Notes: generated by a model from the sequence alone, not told the origin. A stretch of DNA of 64,000 nucleotides from Bettongia penicillata ogilbyi (GCA_023548195.1 JAJHZJ010000121.1:3844220-3908219); one strand, 5' to 3'; shown: positions 35,508 through 48,335, numbered from the stretch's first letter. Made by a program: numbers and translations.

Positions 35508-36191
35508 CAGTCAATCCTGAACTTTTGCAGAGGTAACATTCCTGGAAAATGCCATGAAAATATAAAATGTGAGTGTTGATACATTAAATCTTTGGGAAGA
35601 TAGGGTGTTACCTTCCCATGACCACCAAAGCTGAACTCTTTCCCTAGAGACTGCTGAAAATACATTTTTTTTTTTCTGCATACAGTTCTTTATAACAAAA
35701 CATTAATTCATATAATATGTACTTTTCCTAACTCAGTAATCAGGAAATAAACCATAAAATGCAGTTAACATAGTAACATTGGTAACATGTAAAACATTTT
35801 TTTGCTAGTAATTCCGTAGAATTATGTGAATTTTGTGCTAATCTTAATCTAAAACAGTTGATTTCAGACAGTACTGTACTGCTGTAAACATTTGTACCTT
35901 GGCTGTTCTTTAGATTTCTGGAACTTTAGTCACTGCTGTCAGAAGATGGTGAAATGGGACGGGTCTCAACTTTACATCCAACATACTAAATGCACAGACT
36001 AGTGCAGTGCTTAGTGGGATACCAGTTGCTCCACAAACTTATGGATTAACTGCCTCTCATTTTTTTCTCTCATGCACATAGCTGTAATCGTTCATTGTTG
36101 CCAAAGTAAAAGTGTAGTTAAGGTTACAAATATGATTATACAAATACTTGAAGTTGTGAAAGTTGAATCCGTGCATGTTGAGAATTGAGTG
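35508..36191. mobile_element. Tigger-like (Tc1/mariner) non-autonomous DNA transposon
   Basis: The left end cagtcaatcctgaac and the reverse complement of the right end, cactcaattctcaac, form an imperfect 15-bp terminal inverted repeat (12 of 15). A TA follows the right end at 36192. The interior (ggtaacattcctggaaaatg) resembles known Tigger-derived MER elements. No transposase coding. About 684 bp. Confidence 0.45.
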
Positions 36192-36436
36192 TATGAATAC
36201 ACACTATCTTGGGTAGCAAACCCATATAAGGAAATTGATACTCAGAATTTTTTCCCCCATTTGAACACATCTCTTAGATGTATTCATTTAGTTTGGACAG
36301 AAGCCTTTTTAATTTCATATAATCAAAATTATGTATTTTTTATTTCTATCTCTTGCTTGATTAATAGTACATCTCCTACTCATAGCTTTGAAATATATGT
36401 CATCAGCTTCTCTTCTGATTTTTGTTTTATGATTTT

Positions 36437-36957
36437 GTGAGGGAATTGTGTGTGAGGAGATTTTGAGAAGCAACAGAAGTCCTCAAAGAATCAGAAGTCA
36501 TATAGTTTATTATTCATAGACATGCAAATATGTATTACTTCCTTGCCCTTTCTACCGTTGGGCAAACAATGATGAAAAATAGATTGGGCATTCATCAGAC
36601 CTTGTATCCCAATTGAGCTCAGATCCCCTTACTCTCCTCCCTTATATCTGATTATTGTTACTAGGTAGATCCACAGGGACTGAGTAGCAGGGGGAGCTTA
36701 GGAGTAGCCAATTGGTGGGTGATCTGTACTGCCAACTCATTACTAACCACAAGGACAATGTGATTAATAAAATTTACTCCCCTTACATACCTGGATTAGG
36801 TTAAGCTTGTTAAGTTGATAATTTGTTAACCTTGCTTTCCTAACCCTCAGTGTTCCTGACCAAGCCAACTGTTAGGTAGATGATAACTTTCTGGTATGTA
36901 GGCAGGTCAGTCAGTGATCATATATAAAATCACTTCTGTTAGCAAGGGCCTTTTCTC
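36437..36957 (-). mobile_element. Candidate solo LTR, minus strand
   Basis: About 520 bp inserted in L1. On the plus strand it starts tgtgaggg and ends tttctca, giving TG...CA ends. On the minus strand it has a TATA-like agatataag (36641-36650) and then an AATAAA signal (36506-36511) about 70 bp before the end, in LTR order. Flanking tatgat copies occur at 36428-36433 and 36963-36968, but their spacing to the ends is not exact. No retroviral genes are present. Boundaries and identity are tentative. Confidence 0.45.
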
Positions 36958-37065
36958 ACCGGTATGATCTTCAATGTTCAGATCAAGTATCCATTTTGAG
37001 TTTATTTTAGAGTGTAATATGTTTGTCAGACTAATTTCTGCCAGAGTTATTTCCAGTTTTAATAG

Positions 37066-37300
37066 ATGGTGTTACAGCTCAGGACCCTGAATCTGAGTGC
37101 CTTGGATCATTGTTCCCCAAACTATCAGACCTCCTAGCCTAGCCCTTTCAGGCACGTTTGAAAGGAGAAATATTTGTGAAGAAGGGGGCCAACATTTCTG
37201 AAAACTACCAGAAAAAATTGCTCCCCAGTTATTACCAGTGGAAAAATAGTCACAAGAACTTTGACTAGGCAGCACCACCAAGATTGCCATTCTTCATCAA
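37066..37300. other. Unidentified 235-bp insert inside L1 reverse transcriptase
   Basis: Sequence with higher GC than its surroundings replaces the L1 text right after the LSLF codons of the RT. The minus strand stays open for 72 codons (37290-37072), but the protein matches nothing I know. It could be an old transposon, a processed gene fragment or filler DNA. Confidence 0.4.
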
Positions 37301-38060
37301 GAAATAGGGAAAGTTGTATCTCTTTGCCTATCTTTACACCTTTAATTTCTTTGTCTTGTTTAATTGCTATTGTCAGCATCTCTGGAAAGATATGAAATAT
37401 TAAGCATCCTTGCTTGAGTCCTGTATTTTTAGGAAAGGTTCTAATCTAGTATGTCCCCATTACAGATGATGCTTGCTTTTGGTTTCAAATGGATACCTTT
37501 TGTGACATTTAAAAAAGTTTCTGCCTATAGTCTGGAGAGAGAGAGAGACAGAGACAGAGAGGGACAGAGACAGAGAGAGAAAGAAACAAAGACAGAGACA
37601 AGGAGAGTTCAAAACATACAAGAATGTTGAACTTTGTCAAAGGCTTTTTCTGCATCTTTTGAGATAATCATATGGTTTGGGTTGTTTTTATGTGGTTGAA
37701 TACGTTAATTTTTTTCCTAATGTCACATCATTCTTATATTCTTGGCATAAACCCAGTTTGGTTTTATGAGTAATTGAAAAAGGAATAATTATTTGAATAA
37801 ATTACTGTAGCCTATTTGAGAGGATTTTATTTTAAATTGTTGAAGTAGTAGTAATATTAGTCTCTAATTACTTTCTTTATCCTTTGACTTCCTTTAGGAT
37901 TTTAGGACATTGACCTAGAAGGGTGCTTTTTCACTCACTTTTTGAAAATAGATTGTATAGTGCTGGTATGAATTCTTTAAAATTTTGATGGAATTCTTAT
38001 GAAAATCCATCAAGACCAGGAAATTTTTCCTTTGGTAGTTATTTTACAGTAGCATGTGTA

Positions 38061-38280
38061 TAAATAAATGTAATGTGCACATTTGCATATATACATACAC
38101 ATACGTGTGTATATTTATACACAAATAAGTGTATATACGCATACATATATATATATATTGCTATGTTCAAGTATAGATATGTATGTGTCTATATAGAAAA
38201 ATGTTTACATATGTCTATATATATGTATATGTACATGTACTCATGCGCAAATGTGTGTGTATATATAGAACTGGAAGTGT
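38061..38280. repeat. Mixed TA/CA/TG low-complexity tract
   Basis: Long run of tatatacatacac-, gtgtatatt- and atatatatatat-type units. The open frames across it are artefacts. Confidence 0.9.
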
Positions 38281-38530
38281 GATTTCATTATTGTTATAGG
38301 AAACTGTGGATGAGTAGACTGCATCAATACAAGCTGGCATTTTCTTTATAATTTATAATTTAGAGTATTACCTACATTATGTTGCATCAGGCTCAAATAG
38401 AAAAAGATCCAGGTTGCATATTGATGTAGAAAACTACAAATTAACATTATCTGTGTTTTAATTTACTTTCTTAAAGATTCCCAATTGCATATTCATCTTG
38501 TTCTGTGACCTAGATCACTTAGAATTTAAA
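38281..38530. other. Unassigned sequence before the full-length L1
   Basis: No gene recognised. It may hold a degenerate MIR or LINE fragment. The bases at 38531-38548 are the left target-site copy of the next element. Confidence 0.3.
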
Positions 38531-38869
38531 TGACTTTTAAAAAATTTTATTTTAAAAAAAATTTTTTTTGTTTTCATTTTTCTACAATGACTTCCATAAA
38601 TCCTAGATTTTCTCCCTCTCTCTCCCCATTCCCTTCCCAAGATGGCATATGGCTTCTATACATACATTCTTATTAAGCACATTTTCACATTAGTCATGTT
38701 GCATAGAGGAGTTAAAAATGACTGGGGGATGCCATGAGGAAAAACAAAAACTGAAACAAAACATAACACAAGAGAAAATATTCTGCTTCATTCTAAATTG
38801 CAAATCCATAGTTCTTTCTCTGGATGGTGGAAGGCATTTTGCCTGAAGAGGATCCCCTTTGGGGATGTT

Positions 38870-41800
38870 TTAGGTGCTTGCATTGCTGTGAAGTCTTACT
38901 AGAAAAATTTCTTACACATTGTAATTGTTACTTGTACAGTGTTCTCCTGGTTCTGCTCCTTTCACTCAGCATTAGTTCATATAAGTCTTTCCAGGCCTCT
39001 CTGAAGTCTTCCTGTTCATCATTTCTTATAGAACAATAATATTCCATTCCATTCATATACCACAACTTGTTCACCCATTCTCCAGTTGATGATCATCTCC
39101 TTGGCCACCGCGAAGAGAGCTGTATAGATACTTTTGTATATATGGGACCCTTTCCCATTTTTATGATCTCTTTGGGATACATTCCTAGAAGCAATACTGC
39201 TGGGTCAAAGGGTATGCACATTCTTGTAGCCCTTTGGGCATAGTTCCAAATTGCTCTCCAGAATGAATGGATCAGCTGACAGCACCACCAACAATGAATT
39301 AGTGTTACAACTCTCCTATATCTTCTCCAACAATTCATCTTCCTGATTTGTCATGTTAGCCAAACTAATAGGTATGGTGTGGTATCTTGTTTGGATTTGC
39401 ATCTCTCTAATCAATAGTGATTTAGAGCATTTTTTCATATGACTGTAGATAGCTTTCATTTCTTCCTCTCTAAACTGCCTGTTCATATCCTTTGACCATT
39501 TATCAATTGGGGAATGACTTATATTCTTAAAAATTTGACTCACTTCTCTATATATTTTAGAAATGAGGCCTTTATCACGGACACTAATTGGAAAAATTCT
39601 TTCCCAGTTTTCTATTTCTTGGTAGAAATCTAATCTGGTTGCATTAGATTTGTTTGTGCAGAAACTTTCCAATTTCATGTAGTCAGAATTATCCATTTTG
39701 CACTTCATAATGTTCTTTATCTCTTTTTTGGTCATAAATTTCTCCATTCTCCATAAATCTGAGAAATACACTATTCCTTGCTCCCCTAATTTGTTTATAA
39801 TATCAGTCTTTATACATAGATCATATATCTATTTGGACTTTATTCTTGTGTGTGGTATCGGGCATTGGTCTATGCCCTGTTTCCACCACATTGTTACCCA
39901 GTTTTCCCAGCAGTTTTTGTCAAACAGTAAATTCTTATCCCTGAAGCTGGGGTCCTTGGGTACATCAAACAGTAGATTGCTATATTCTTTGACTGCTGTG
40001 TCTTGAGTACCTAACCTGTTCCACTGGTCTACCCCTCTATTTCATAGCCAGTGATCATAGCTGCTTCATAATACAATTTGATATCTGGTCTAGGCCACCT
40101 TCCCTAGCATTTCTTTTCTGTAACTCCCTTGACATTCTGAACCTTTTGTTCTTCCAGATGAATTTTGATAATATTTTTTTCTAATTCTAGAAAATAATTA
40201 TCTGATGGTTTGATTAGTATGGCACTGAGTAAGTAAATTAAATTAGGTAGAATTGTCATTTTTATTATATTGGCTCAACCTACCCACAAGCAGCTGATGT
40301 TTTTCCACTTACTTAGATCTGACTTTATTTGTGTGAGGTGTGTTTTGTTATTGTATTCATGTAGTCCCTGGGTTTGTTTTTGCAGGTAGACTCCCAGATA
40401 TTTTATAGTGAGATTTGGAATTTCTCTTTCTATCTCTTGCTGTTGGGCTTTGTTAGTAATATAAAGAAATTCAGATGATCTATGTGGGTTTATTTTGTAA
40501 CCTGCAATTTTGCCAAAGTTGTTTATTATTTCAAGTAGTTTTTTACTTGATTCTCTAAGTGTATTATATCATCTTCAAAAAAGGATAAATTAGTTTTTCT
40601 TTGTCTATTTTAATTCCTTCAATTTTTTTCTTCTCTTATTGCTAAAGCTAACGTTTCTATTACCATATTGAATAACAGTAGTGATTATGAACATCCTTGT
40701 TTTATCCCTGATCTTATTGGAAATGCATCTAGCTTATCCTCATTGCATATAATGGTTGCTGATGGTATTAGATAGATGTTGCTTATTATTTTAAGGAAAG
40801 CTCCATTTATTCCTATGCTCTCCAATTTTCAATAGTAATGGGTGTTGTATTTTGTCAAAAGCTTTTTTGCATCTATTGAGATAATCATATGATTTCTGTT
40901 AGTTATGTTGTTGATATGATTCTTTATGCTGAGAGTTTTCCTAATATTGGACTAGCCCTGCATTCCTGGTATAAATCCTGCCTGATCATAATGTATTATG
41001 CTTGTGACATGTTGCTGTATTCTTTTTACTAATATCTTATTTAAAATTTTTGCATCTATATTCATTAGAGAAATTGGTCTATAATTTTCTTTCTCTGTTT
41101 TGGTTATTCTTGCTTTAGGTATCAGAACCATATTTATATCATAAAAGAAATTTGGTAGGAATCCACAAATTTTCCCAAATTTGTCTACAAAGACAGAGTC
41201 AACATTAGAATTACCTGTTCTTTAAATGTTTGATAGAATTCACCTGTAAATCCTTCTGACCCTGGAAATATTTTCCTAGGGAGTTCATTGATGGCTTGTT
41301 CAATTTCTTTTTCTGATATGGGGTTAAGTATTTAGCTTCCTGTTCTGTTAATCTTGGCAATTTATATTTTTTTAAATGTTAATCAATTTCTCTTAGATTG
41401 TCAAATTTATGGGTAAAGTAATTTCTAATTATTATTTTAACTTTCTCCTTGTGGAGGTGAGTTTACCCTTTTCATTTTTGATATTGGTAATTTGGTTTTC
41501 TTTTTTTAATTAAGTTGACAAAAAGTTTATCAATTTGATTGTTTTTTTTCCATAGAACCAAGTCTTCATTTTATTTATTAGTTTAATAATTTTCTTTATT
41601 TCAATTTTATTAATCTTTCCTTTGGTTTTCGGTATTAGTAATTTAGTATTTACTTGGGGATTTTCAGATTTTACTTTTTCTAGCTTTTCCAGCTGCATGC
41701 ACAATTCATTGATCTACTCCTTCTCTATTTTATTCATGTTGGCATTCATTGTTGGAAAACTTCCCCTAAGAACTGCTTTTGCAGCATCCCATAATTTTTG

Positions 41801-42620
41801 GTAAATTGTCTAATGATTGTTATTCTCTTGAATGAAGTTAGTGATTTTTTTTTTATGATTTGTTGTTTAACCCACTCATTCTTTAGGATTTGATTATTTC
41901 ATTTCCACTTAATTTTTAGTTTATCTTTCCATGGCCATGACATATAATTTTTATTGCATTATGTACTGAGATGGATGCATTGACTATTTTTGCCTTTCTA
42001 CACTGGATTGTGAGGTTTTTATACCCTCCTAGTGCATGGTCAGTTTTTGTATATGTGCCATGTATTGCTGAGAAGAAGGTATATTCTTTTCTATCCCCAT
42101 TCACTTTTCTCCAGAGATCTATGATACTCTACTTAATCCAGAGTTTTATTCACTTCCTTAGCTTCTTTCTTGTTTATTTTGAGATTAGATTTTTCAGGTT
42201 CAGAGAGAGATTGAGGTGCCCATGCTAGTACAGTTTTGCTATTTCTTCCTGTAACTCCCTTAACTTCTCCTCTAAGAATTTGAATGCTGTACCCATTGGA
42301 GCATATAGGTTTAGTAATGATATTGCTTCTTTGGCAGTGGTGCCTTTTAGCAGGATATAGTTTCCTTCCTTGTCTCTTTCGATGAGATCTATTTCTGCTT
42401 TTGCTTTGTCTCAGATTAGGATTTCTACCCTTGCTTTTTTAAAATCAGTTGAAATATAATATATTCTGGTCTAACATTTTACCTTTTCCCTGTGTGTAGT
42501 CCCCCGTTTCAAATGTGTTTTGTTGGATTATGTATTTTAATCCATTCTGCTATCCATCTCCGTTTTATGGGAGAGTTCCTCCCATTCACATTCACAGTTA
42601 TTATTACCATTTGTGTCTTT
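38870..42620 (-). pseudogene. L1 ORF2 remnant (endonuclease-reverse transcriptase)
   Basis: Minus-strand pieces in order: endonuclease start near 42600; endonuclease C-terminus at 42104-41916 (KEYTFFSAIHGTYTKTDHAL); the linker at 41704-41510; RT over about 41400-40100; then the C-terminal region at 39771-39316 (HSPIDKWSKDMNRQF, SHMKKCSKSLLIREMQI) and 39338-39093 (IHCWWCCQL, FDPAVLLLGMYPKE). ORF2 nicks target DNA and reverse-transcribes L1 RNA. Many stops and frameshifts make this copy dead. Confidence 0.8.
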
Positions 42621-43279
42621 CTCTACACCTTATTTCAGTCTTTTTATGCTTTTAGTTCTCCCTTTTCTTATCCCCTCCACAATAGAGGTTTAATTTTTGA
42701 CCACCCTCTTCCCTCAGTTTTCCCTCCCTTCTGTCAGCCCATCTCCCTTTTATTCCTTTTTTCCCCTTAATACTTCTTCCCTCCCTTTTAACCTCCCCTC
42801 CCTTTTCTCTCCCCTTTTCCCTTTCTACTGCCTATAGGGCAGTTTAGATTTCTATACTTAACTGAGTGTTGTTCCCTCCTTGAACCAAATCAGGTGAGAG
42901 TAAATCTCAACCAGTGCTCATCTCCCTCCCCTCTTTTCCTCTACTGTAATCTGTTTTTGTGCCTCTTCCAGTGATGTAATCTTTTTGTGCCTCCTCCTTT
43001 TCACATCTCCTGTTACAATCCCTTTGCACCCTTAAATGATATTTTTTGCATCACAGCATTTATTTTATACCCACTTCATCTGTCTATGTATATCTCTTTT
43101 AAATATCATAATAAATATACAGTTCTAAAGATTAACAAGTATCATCTTCCCTTTTAGGGATATAAACAATTTGCTCATATTGAATAACACTTTTTTTCCC
43201 CGTTTAACTTTTTTGCCTCTCTTGAGATTTGTATTTGAAGACAACAATTTTCTGTTGAACTCTGGCCTTTTCTTCAGGA

Positions 43280-44150
43280 AGGTCTGGAAATCCCTAGTAC
43301 ATTGAATGTCCACCTTCCTTGCATAAATTATTATGGTCAGTATTGCTGAGTAATTGATCCATGGTCATCATCCAAACTCCTTTGCCTTACAGAATACCAT
43401 ATTGCAATCCCTCTGATCTTTTAACATAGAAGCTACATGGTTCTGTGTGATTGATTGTAGCTTCTTGATATTTGAATTGTTTGTTTATGGCTGTTTGCAA
43501 TATTTTGTCCTTAACTTGATGATTATGGTATGGAATTTGGCAAGAATATTCCTTGATGTTTTCAGTTTAGGATCTCTTTCAGGAGATGAATTTTTTTGAT
43601 GAGTGTTTTGCCCTTTGAATCTAGGACCTCTGGGCAGTTTTCCTGGATGATTTCTTAGAAGATATTGTCCAGGATCTGTTTTTCATCATGGCATTCTGGT
43701 AAACCAATAATTCTTAGATTTTCTCTCCTGGATCTATTTTTCAGGACACTTCTTTTTCCAATGGCATATTTTGCATTTTCTTCTATTTCTTCATTCTTTA
43801 GTTTCTGTATCAAGACTGATTCTTGATATCTCATAGAGTCATTAGTTTCTACTTGCCCAATTCTGATTTTTAATAGATTGTTTTCTTCACTTAACTTTTG
43901 CATCTTCTTTTCCATTTGCCCAGTTGTTTCTTTGAAGGAGTTATTTTTTCCAAGTAGGTTTTGTATCTCCTTTTCCATTTGTCCAGTTTTACTTTGTAAG
44001 CATCTGTTCTTTTCAGTGAATTCTTTTTTTCATATTTTTAAAATCATTGGCCAGTTTTTCTTCTACCTCTCTAATTTGGCTTTAAAAATCCTTCTTGCGC
44101 CCTTCCAAGAATGCTCTTTGGGTTTGAGACCAGTTTATATTCCCTTCTGA
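43280..44150 (-). pseudogene. L1 ORF1 remnant
   Basis: The minus strand at 43978-43655 reads coiled-coil heptads, then RSRRENLRIIGLPECHDEKQ, the start of the RRM-like domain. Its family differs clearly from HAL1 ORF1 (ENLRIIGLPE against DNLKIMGLPE). The N- and C-terminal parts are in other frames with stops. Confidence 0.75.
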
Positions 44151-44867
44151 GGTTTCAGATGGGTGTATAATCTCAATGCTGAACTCCAGTATTTTTGTTT
44201 TGGTCTTTGTCCACATGGTAAGATTCTCTGGTTTGCTTCCTAATCATGATGACTGCCTTCTTCCTGGTTTTTAAAGTGGATCTATCCTTCTGGGACACAG
44301 GAGGCTGTATTCCCTTGGTTCTTATACTTAGAACTTGAGGCTTTGTGCATTGTGGCATCCCGGTCTTTTGGCTAGAATGTTGCAGTTTATCCGATGCTGA
44401 GCTGGCTGATGTGAGTTGCCCAGGAGCGACTACTGAAAATTCAAGTGTAGACATTAATCTGTGAGTGGAGCGTCTCAGGAGCAGCTGCTCCCGGGGGTCT
44501 GCATCTCTCTCGCTCAGTCCCGCTGAACTCCTGCCCTGTGCTGATATGTTTGAGAGTCCACAGTGCTGCTGCTGCCTCACACTGCCCAGGGCGTCTTTCT
44601 CAGCTTCACTGTGGCGAGTTCCACTCTGGTATAGCCTGTCCAGTTAGCACTACCCCAGTACTGGCTAATAAATCCTTCTTGTTGACCTTTCAGGCTATTC
44701 TGGGCTGGAAGTCTGCCACAGTCTCCTGGTGGATTCTGCCACTCTAAAATTTATTCAGATTCTCTTTTTAGAGGTATCTATAGGAGTTTGTCATGGAGCT
44801 TAAGTGAGTATGTGCTCTCAGTTCACCATCTTGACTTTGCCCCCTTCAGTGACTTTTATATAATTTT

Positions 44868-45430
44868 TTTGACCACGTTATTTTTTATTTCTACTAGGTT
44901 AGCTATTGTATATTTATTTTATATTTTAAAAGGCAATGTAATTTGTATTTTTAGTTTTGTTAACGTGTAACTACATATAGCAGGTATTAATAATTATTTT
45001 TATTTCCTCTGGTTTGTTTCTATATATTGCAGTTTTGTTGGTTTGATTTTTCTCTCTTTTTAATTACATTAGCTAACGGACTATCAATTCTGTTCATATT
45101 CTTAAAGAATCAGCATTTAGTTTTATTTTCGATTCCTATAGTCTTTACTTTCCATTTTTTCCATTTCTCTAATTTTCAGTATGGCCTTTTTGGTAATTAT
45201 TCTAGATTTCTGCAAATTTTAAGATATTCTATGTAATTAGAATTGTCCCCTTTATTTCCTGTTTATCTTCTTTTCCTTTATATGATCATAAACTCTTCAT
45301 CTATCCATTGATCTGAAAGGTAATATGCTCCATTGTCCTCTAATTTTCCTAAATATAAGATGTAGCAACCATTTAGATTTAGGTCATATATCTATCTGGA
45401 GAAGGTCTTCGTAGATTGTTTGAGAATTAG
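44868..45430 (-). mobile_element. Older LINE ORF2-like fragment, left half of a split copy
   Basis: The minus strand resembles the L1 ORF2 RT and linker region but is much more diverged. It stops at 45430, where HAL1 copy C was inserted, and appears to resume at 48351. Confidence 0.5.
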
Positions 45431-45445
45431 TCTACACCCAGTTTT

Positions 45446-48335
45446 TTTAAAAATTAATTAATTTATTCAACTTTTCAACATTCATTTCCACAAAATTTTG
45501 GGTTCCAAATTTTCTCCCCATTTCTCCCCTCCCCCCTCTCCAAAACACTGAGCATTCTAATTGCCTCTATCACCAATCTCCCCTCTCTTCTAACTTCCCA
45601 CCCTTCCCTTATCCCCATCTTCTCTTTTGTCCTACAGGGCAAGATAACTTTCTATACCCCATTATCTGTATTTCTGTTTCCTAGTTTCAAGAAAAATACT
45701 CAACAGTTGTTCCTAAAACTTTCAATTCCAACTTCTCCCCATCCCTCCCTCACTACCCATTCCCTTTGGGAAGGCAGGCAATTCAATATAGGCCATATCT
45801 GTGTGGTTTTGCAAATGACTTCCATAATAGTCGTGTTGTGTAAGGCTAACTATAAGTCCCTCCATCCTATCCTGCCCCCCATTGCTTTTGTTCTTTCTTT
45901 TGATCCTGTCTCTCCCCAAGAGTTTTGACTTCAAATTGCTCCCTCCTCCCACTGCCCTCCCTTCCATCATCCCCCCTACCCTGCTGATCCCCATCTCCCC
46001 CACTTTCCTGTATGGTAAGATAGGTTTTCATCCCAAAATGAGTGTGCATTTTATTCCTTCCTTTGGTGGAATGTGATGAGAGTAAGCTTCACGTTTTTTC
46101 TCTCACCTCCCCTCTTTTTCCCTCCACTGAAAAGTCTTTTATTTGCCTCTTTTATGAGAGATAACCTGCCCCATTCCATTTCTCCCTTTCTCCTCCTAAT
46201 ATATTTCTCTCTCACCGCTTAATTTCATTTTTTTTTAAGTTATGATCCCATCCAATTCAATTCACTCTGTGCTCTCTGTCTCTGTGTATATGTGTGTGAG
46301 TTGTGTGTGGGTGTGGGTGTGTGTAATCCCACCAACTACCCAGATACTGAAAAAAGTTTCAAGAGTTACAAATATTCTCTTTCCATGTTGGAATGTAAGC
46401 AGTTCAACTTTAGTAAGTCCCTTATGATTTCACTTTGTTGTTTACCCTTTCATGCTTCTCTTGATTCTTGTGTTTGAAGGTCAAATTTTCTTTTCAGCTC
46501 TGGTCTTTTCATCAAGAATCCTTTATTTCATTGAAAGATCATTTTTCCCCCTGAAGCATTATACCCAGTTTTGCTGGATAGGTGATTCTTGGTTATAGTC
46601 CTAGTTCCTTTGACTTCTGGAATGTCATATTCCATGCCCTTCGATCCCTTAATGTAGAAGCTGCTAGATCTTGTGTTATCCTGATTGTATTTCCACAATA
46701 CTGGAATTGTTTCTTTCTAGCTGCTTGCAATATTTTCTCCTTGACCTTGAAACTCTGGAATTTGGCCACAATGTTCCTAGGAGTTTCTCTTTTTGGATCT
46801 CCTTCAGGAGGTGATAGGTGGATTCTTTCAATATTTATTTTGCCCTCTTGTTGTAGAATCTCAGGGCAGTTTTCCTTGATAATTTCATGAAGGATGATGT
46901 CTAGGCTCTTTTTTGGATCATGGCTTTCAGGTAATCCCATAATTTTTAAATTGTCTCTCCTAGATGTATTTTTCAGGTCAGTTGTTTTTCCCATGAGATA
47001 TTTCACATTCTCTTCCATTTTTTTCATTCTTTTGGGGTTTTTTTGTGATTTCTTGGTTTCTCAGAAAGTCATTAGCCTCCATCTGTTCCATTCTAATTTT
47101 GAGAGAACTATTTTCTTCAGTGAGCTTTTGAACCTCCTTTTCCATTTGGCTAATTCTGCTTTTGAAAGCATTCTTCTCCTCATTGGCTTTTTGAACTACT
47201 TTTGCCAATTGAGTTAGCCTATTTTTCAAGGTGTTATTTTCTTCAGCATTTTTTTGGTTTCCTTTAGCAAGGTGTTGACCTGCTTTTCATGCTTTTCTTG
47301 CATCTCTCATTTCTCTTCCCAGTTTTTCCTCCACCTGTCTAACTTGATTTTCAAAATCCTTTTTGAGCTCTTCCATGGCCTGAGCCCACTGAATATTTAT
47401 TTTGGATGTTTGGGGTACAGAAGCCTTAACTTCTATGTCTTTCCCTGATGGTAAGCATTGTTCTTCCTCATCTGAAAGGATGGGAGGAGATATCTGTTCA
47501 CCAAGAAAGTAACCTTCCATGGTCTCACTTTTGTTCCCCTTTTTGGGCATTTTTCCATCCAGTTACTTGACTTTTAGGTCCTTTGTCAAGGGTAGGGAAT
47601 ACTCTGGGGATCTGTAAAATATCACTTCCTCCAAGGTGGCACAATCAAATGTGTATTGGTCTGGGCGGAGGAAAGGATTTTTTTGCCCAGAATCTTAGCA
47701 GAGTTTCCTCTCCACAGACATCTTACCTCCAGTTCCGCCAAGCTAACACCCGGGGGGCAGGGGGGGAGAGATTCAGTCAAGCTGTGGGGGCAGGGCCTCC
47801 ATTCACTGCCAGACAAGGATCAGCTTCCTCAGGTTGTCTACACATGCGTGAGGTAAGATTCAGCTCTTCAGTGCCCCCAGAGGTTTTTATTATCCAGCTA
47901 TGGTCTCAGGCTGCTGTAGGGGCTGCCCTGAGAACTCCTGCCACCTGCCCAATGTGAAGGACCTTCTCCCTTCCTGGCCAGTTGAATAAACCCATCACTG
48001 ACCTTTGGCGCCTGTTTGAGGGCTCTGTGGACTTTTTGCTGCTTGGATTCCAGGGCTGGAGATTCTACCCCAGAGGGCTGTTCACAAGCAGTGTGCACAC
48101 TGCCAAGGCTGGGCTAGGCTCTGAGCTTGGAGCTCTGCTCTGCGTCCGATGCAACTGACATTTCCTGTGGGTCTTTCAGGTCACCCTTGACTGGAAATCT
48201 CCTCCACTATATTGTTCTCCACTTCTGCTGCTCCAGAATTTGTTGAGAGTCCCTCTCTACAGGTGTTTTATGGGCTGTGTGGGGGCAGCCTCTGTATGTG
48301 TATCTTTCTACTCCACCATCTTGGCTCCGTCCCCC
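45446..48335 (-). mobile_element. HAL1 (half-L1) copy C, full length, nested in an older LINE
   Basis: Flanked by tctacacccagtttt (45431-45445) and tctgcacccaatttt (48336-48350), 13 of 15 identical. Minus-strand order: start at 48335 (ggacggagccaagatggtgg), 5' UTR, ORF1 from 47550, and a 3' UTR with a short TG/CA tract (46290-46322). It ends in the L1-like terminal sequence near 45480. No ORF2. Decayed target-site copies and frameshifts make it older than copy D. Confidence 0.85.
46465..47550 (-). pseudogene. Broken ORF1 of HAL1 copy C
   Basis: The minus strand gives the N-terminus MPKKGNKSETMEGYFLGEQ to the coiled-coil start (47550-47287), then the coiled coil in a second stretch (47229-46978). 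A third stretch (47027-46593) holds the RRM-like RRDNLKIMGLPES and C-terminal QAARKKQFQYCGNTIRITQD segments, keeping DRRAW. At least two frameshifts separate them. Confidence 0.8.

Larger units (their letters stand above)
36192..38060 (-). mobile_element. Old L1 ORF2 (reverse transcriptase) fragment, minus strand, interrupted twice
   Basis: Pieces 36240-36436, 36960-37065 and 37300-38060 follow ORF2 of the L1 at 39640-41100. At 37300-37379 the minus strand still reads LTIAIKQDKEIKGVKIGKE then LSLF, the segment just before the RT catalytic FADD box; the box itself is lost where an unrelated sequence begins. An LTR-like element lies in the first gap. A GA-rich tract occupies 37532-37605. Confidence 0.6.
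38549..44849 (-). mobile_element. Full-length inactive L1, minus strand (6.3 kb)
   Basis: The 18-mers tgacttttaaaaaatttt (38531-38548) and tgacttttatataatttt (44850-44867) match at 16 of 18 positions and flank the element as an old target-site duplication. Minus-strand order: 5' end near 44843 (gggggcaaagtcaagatgg), 5' UTR, ORF1 remnant, inter-ORF region, ORF2 remnant, purine-rich 3' UTR. This is the in-window reference for what HAL1 copies have lost. Antisense to PCCA. Confidence 0.8.

Noticed and set aside
37072..37379. Two overlapping minus-strand frames that might be a small gene
   Set aside because: The upstream part is L1 RT (KQDKEIKGVKIGKE); the remainder is an insert without coding evidence.
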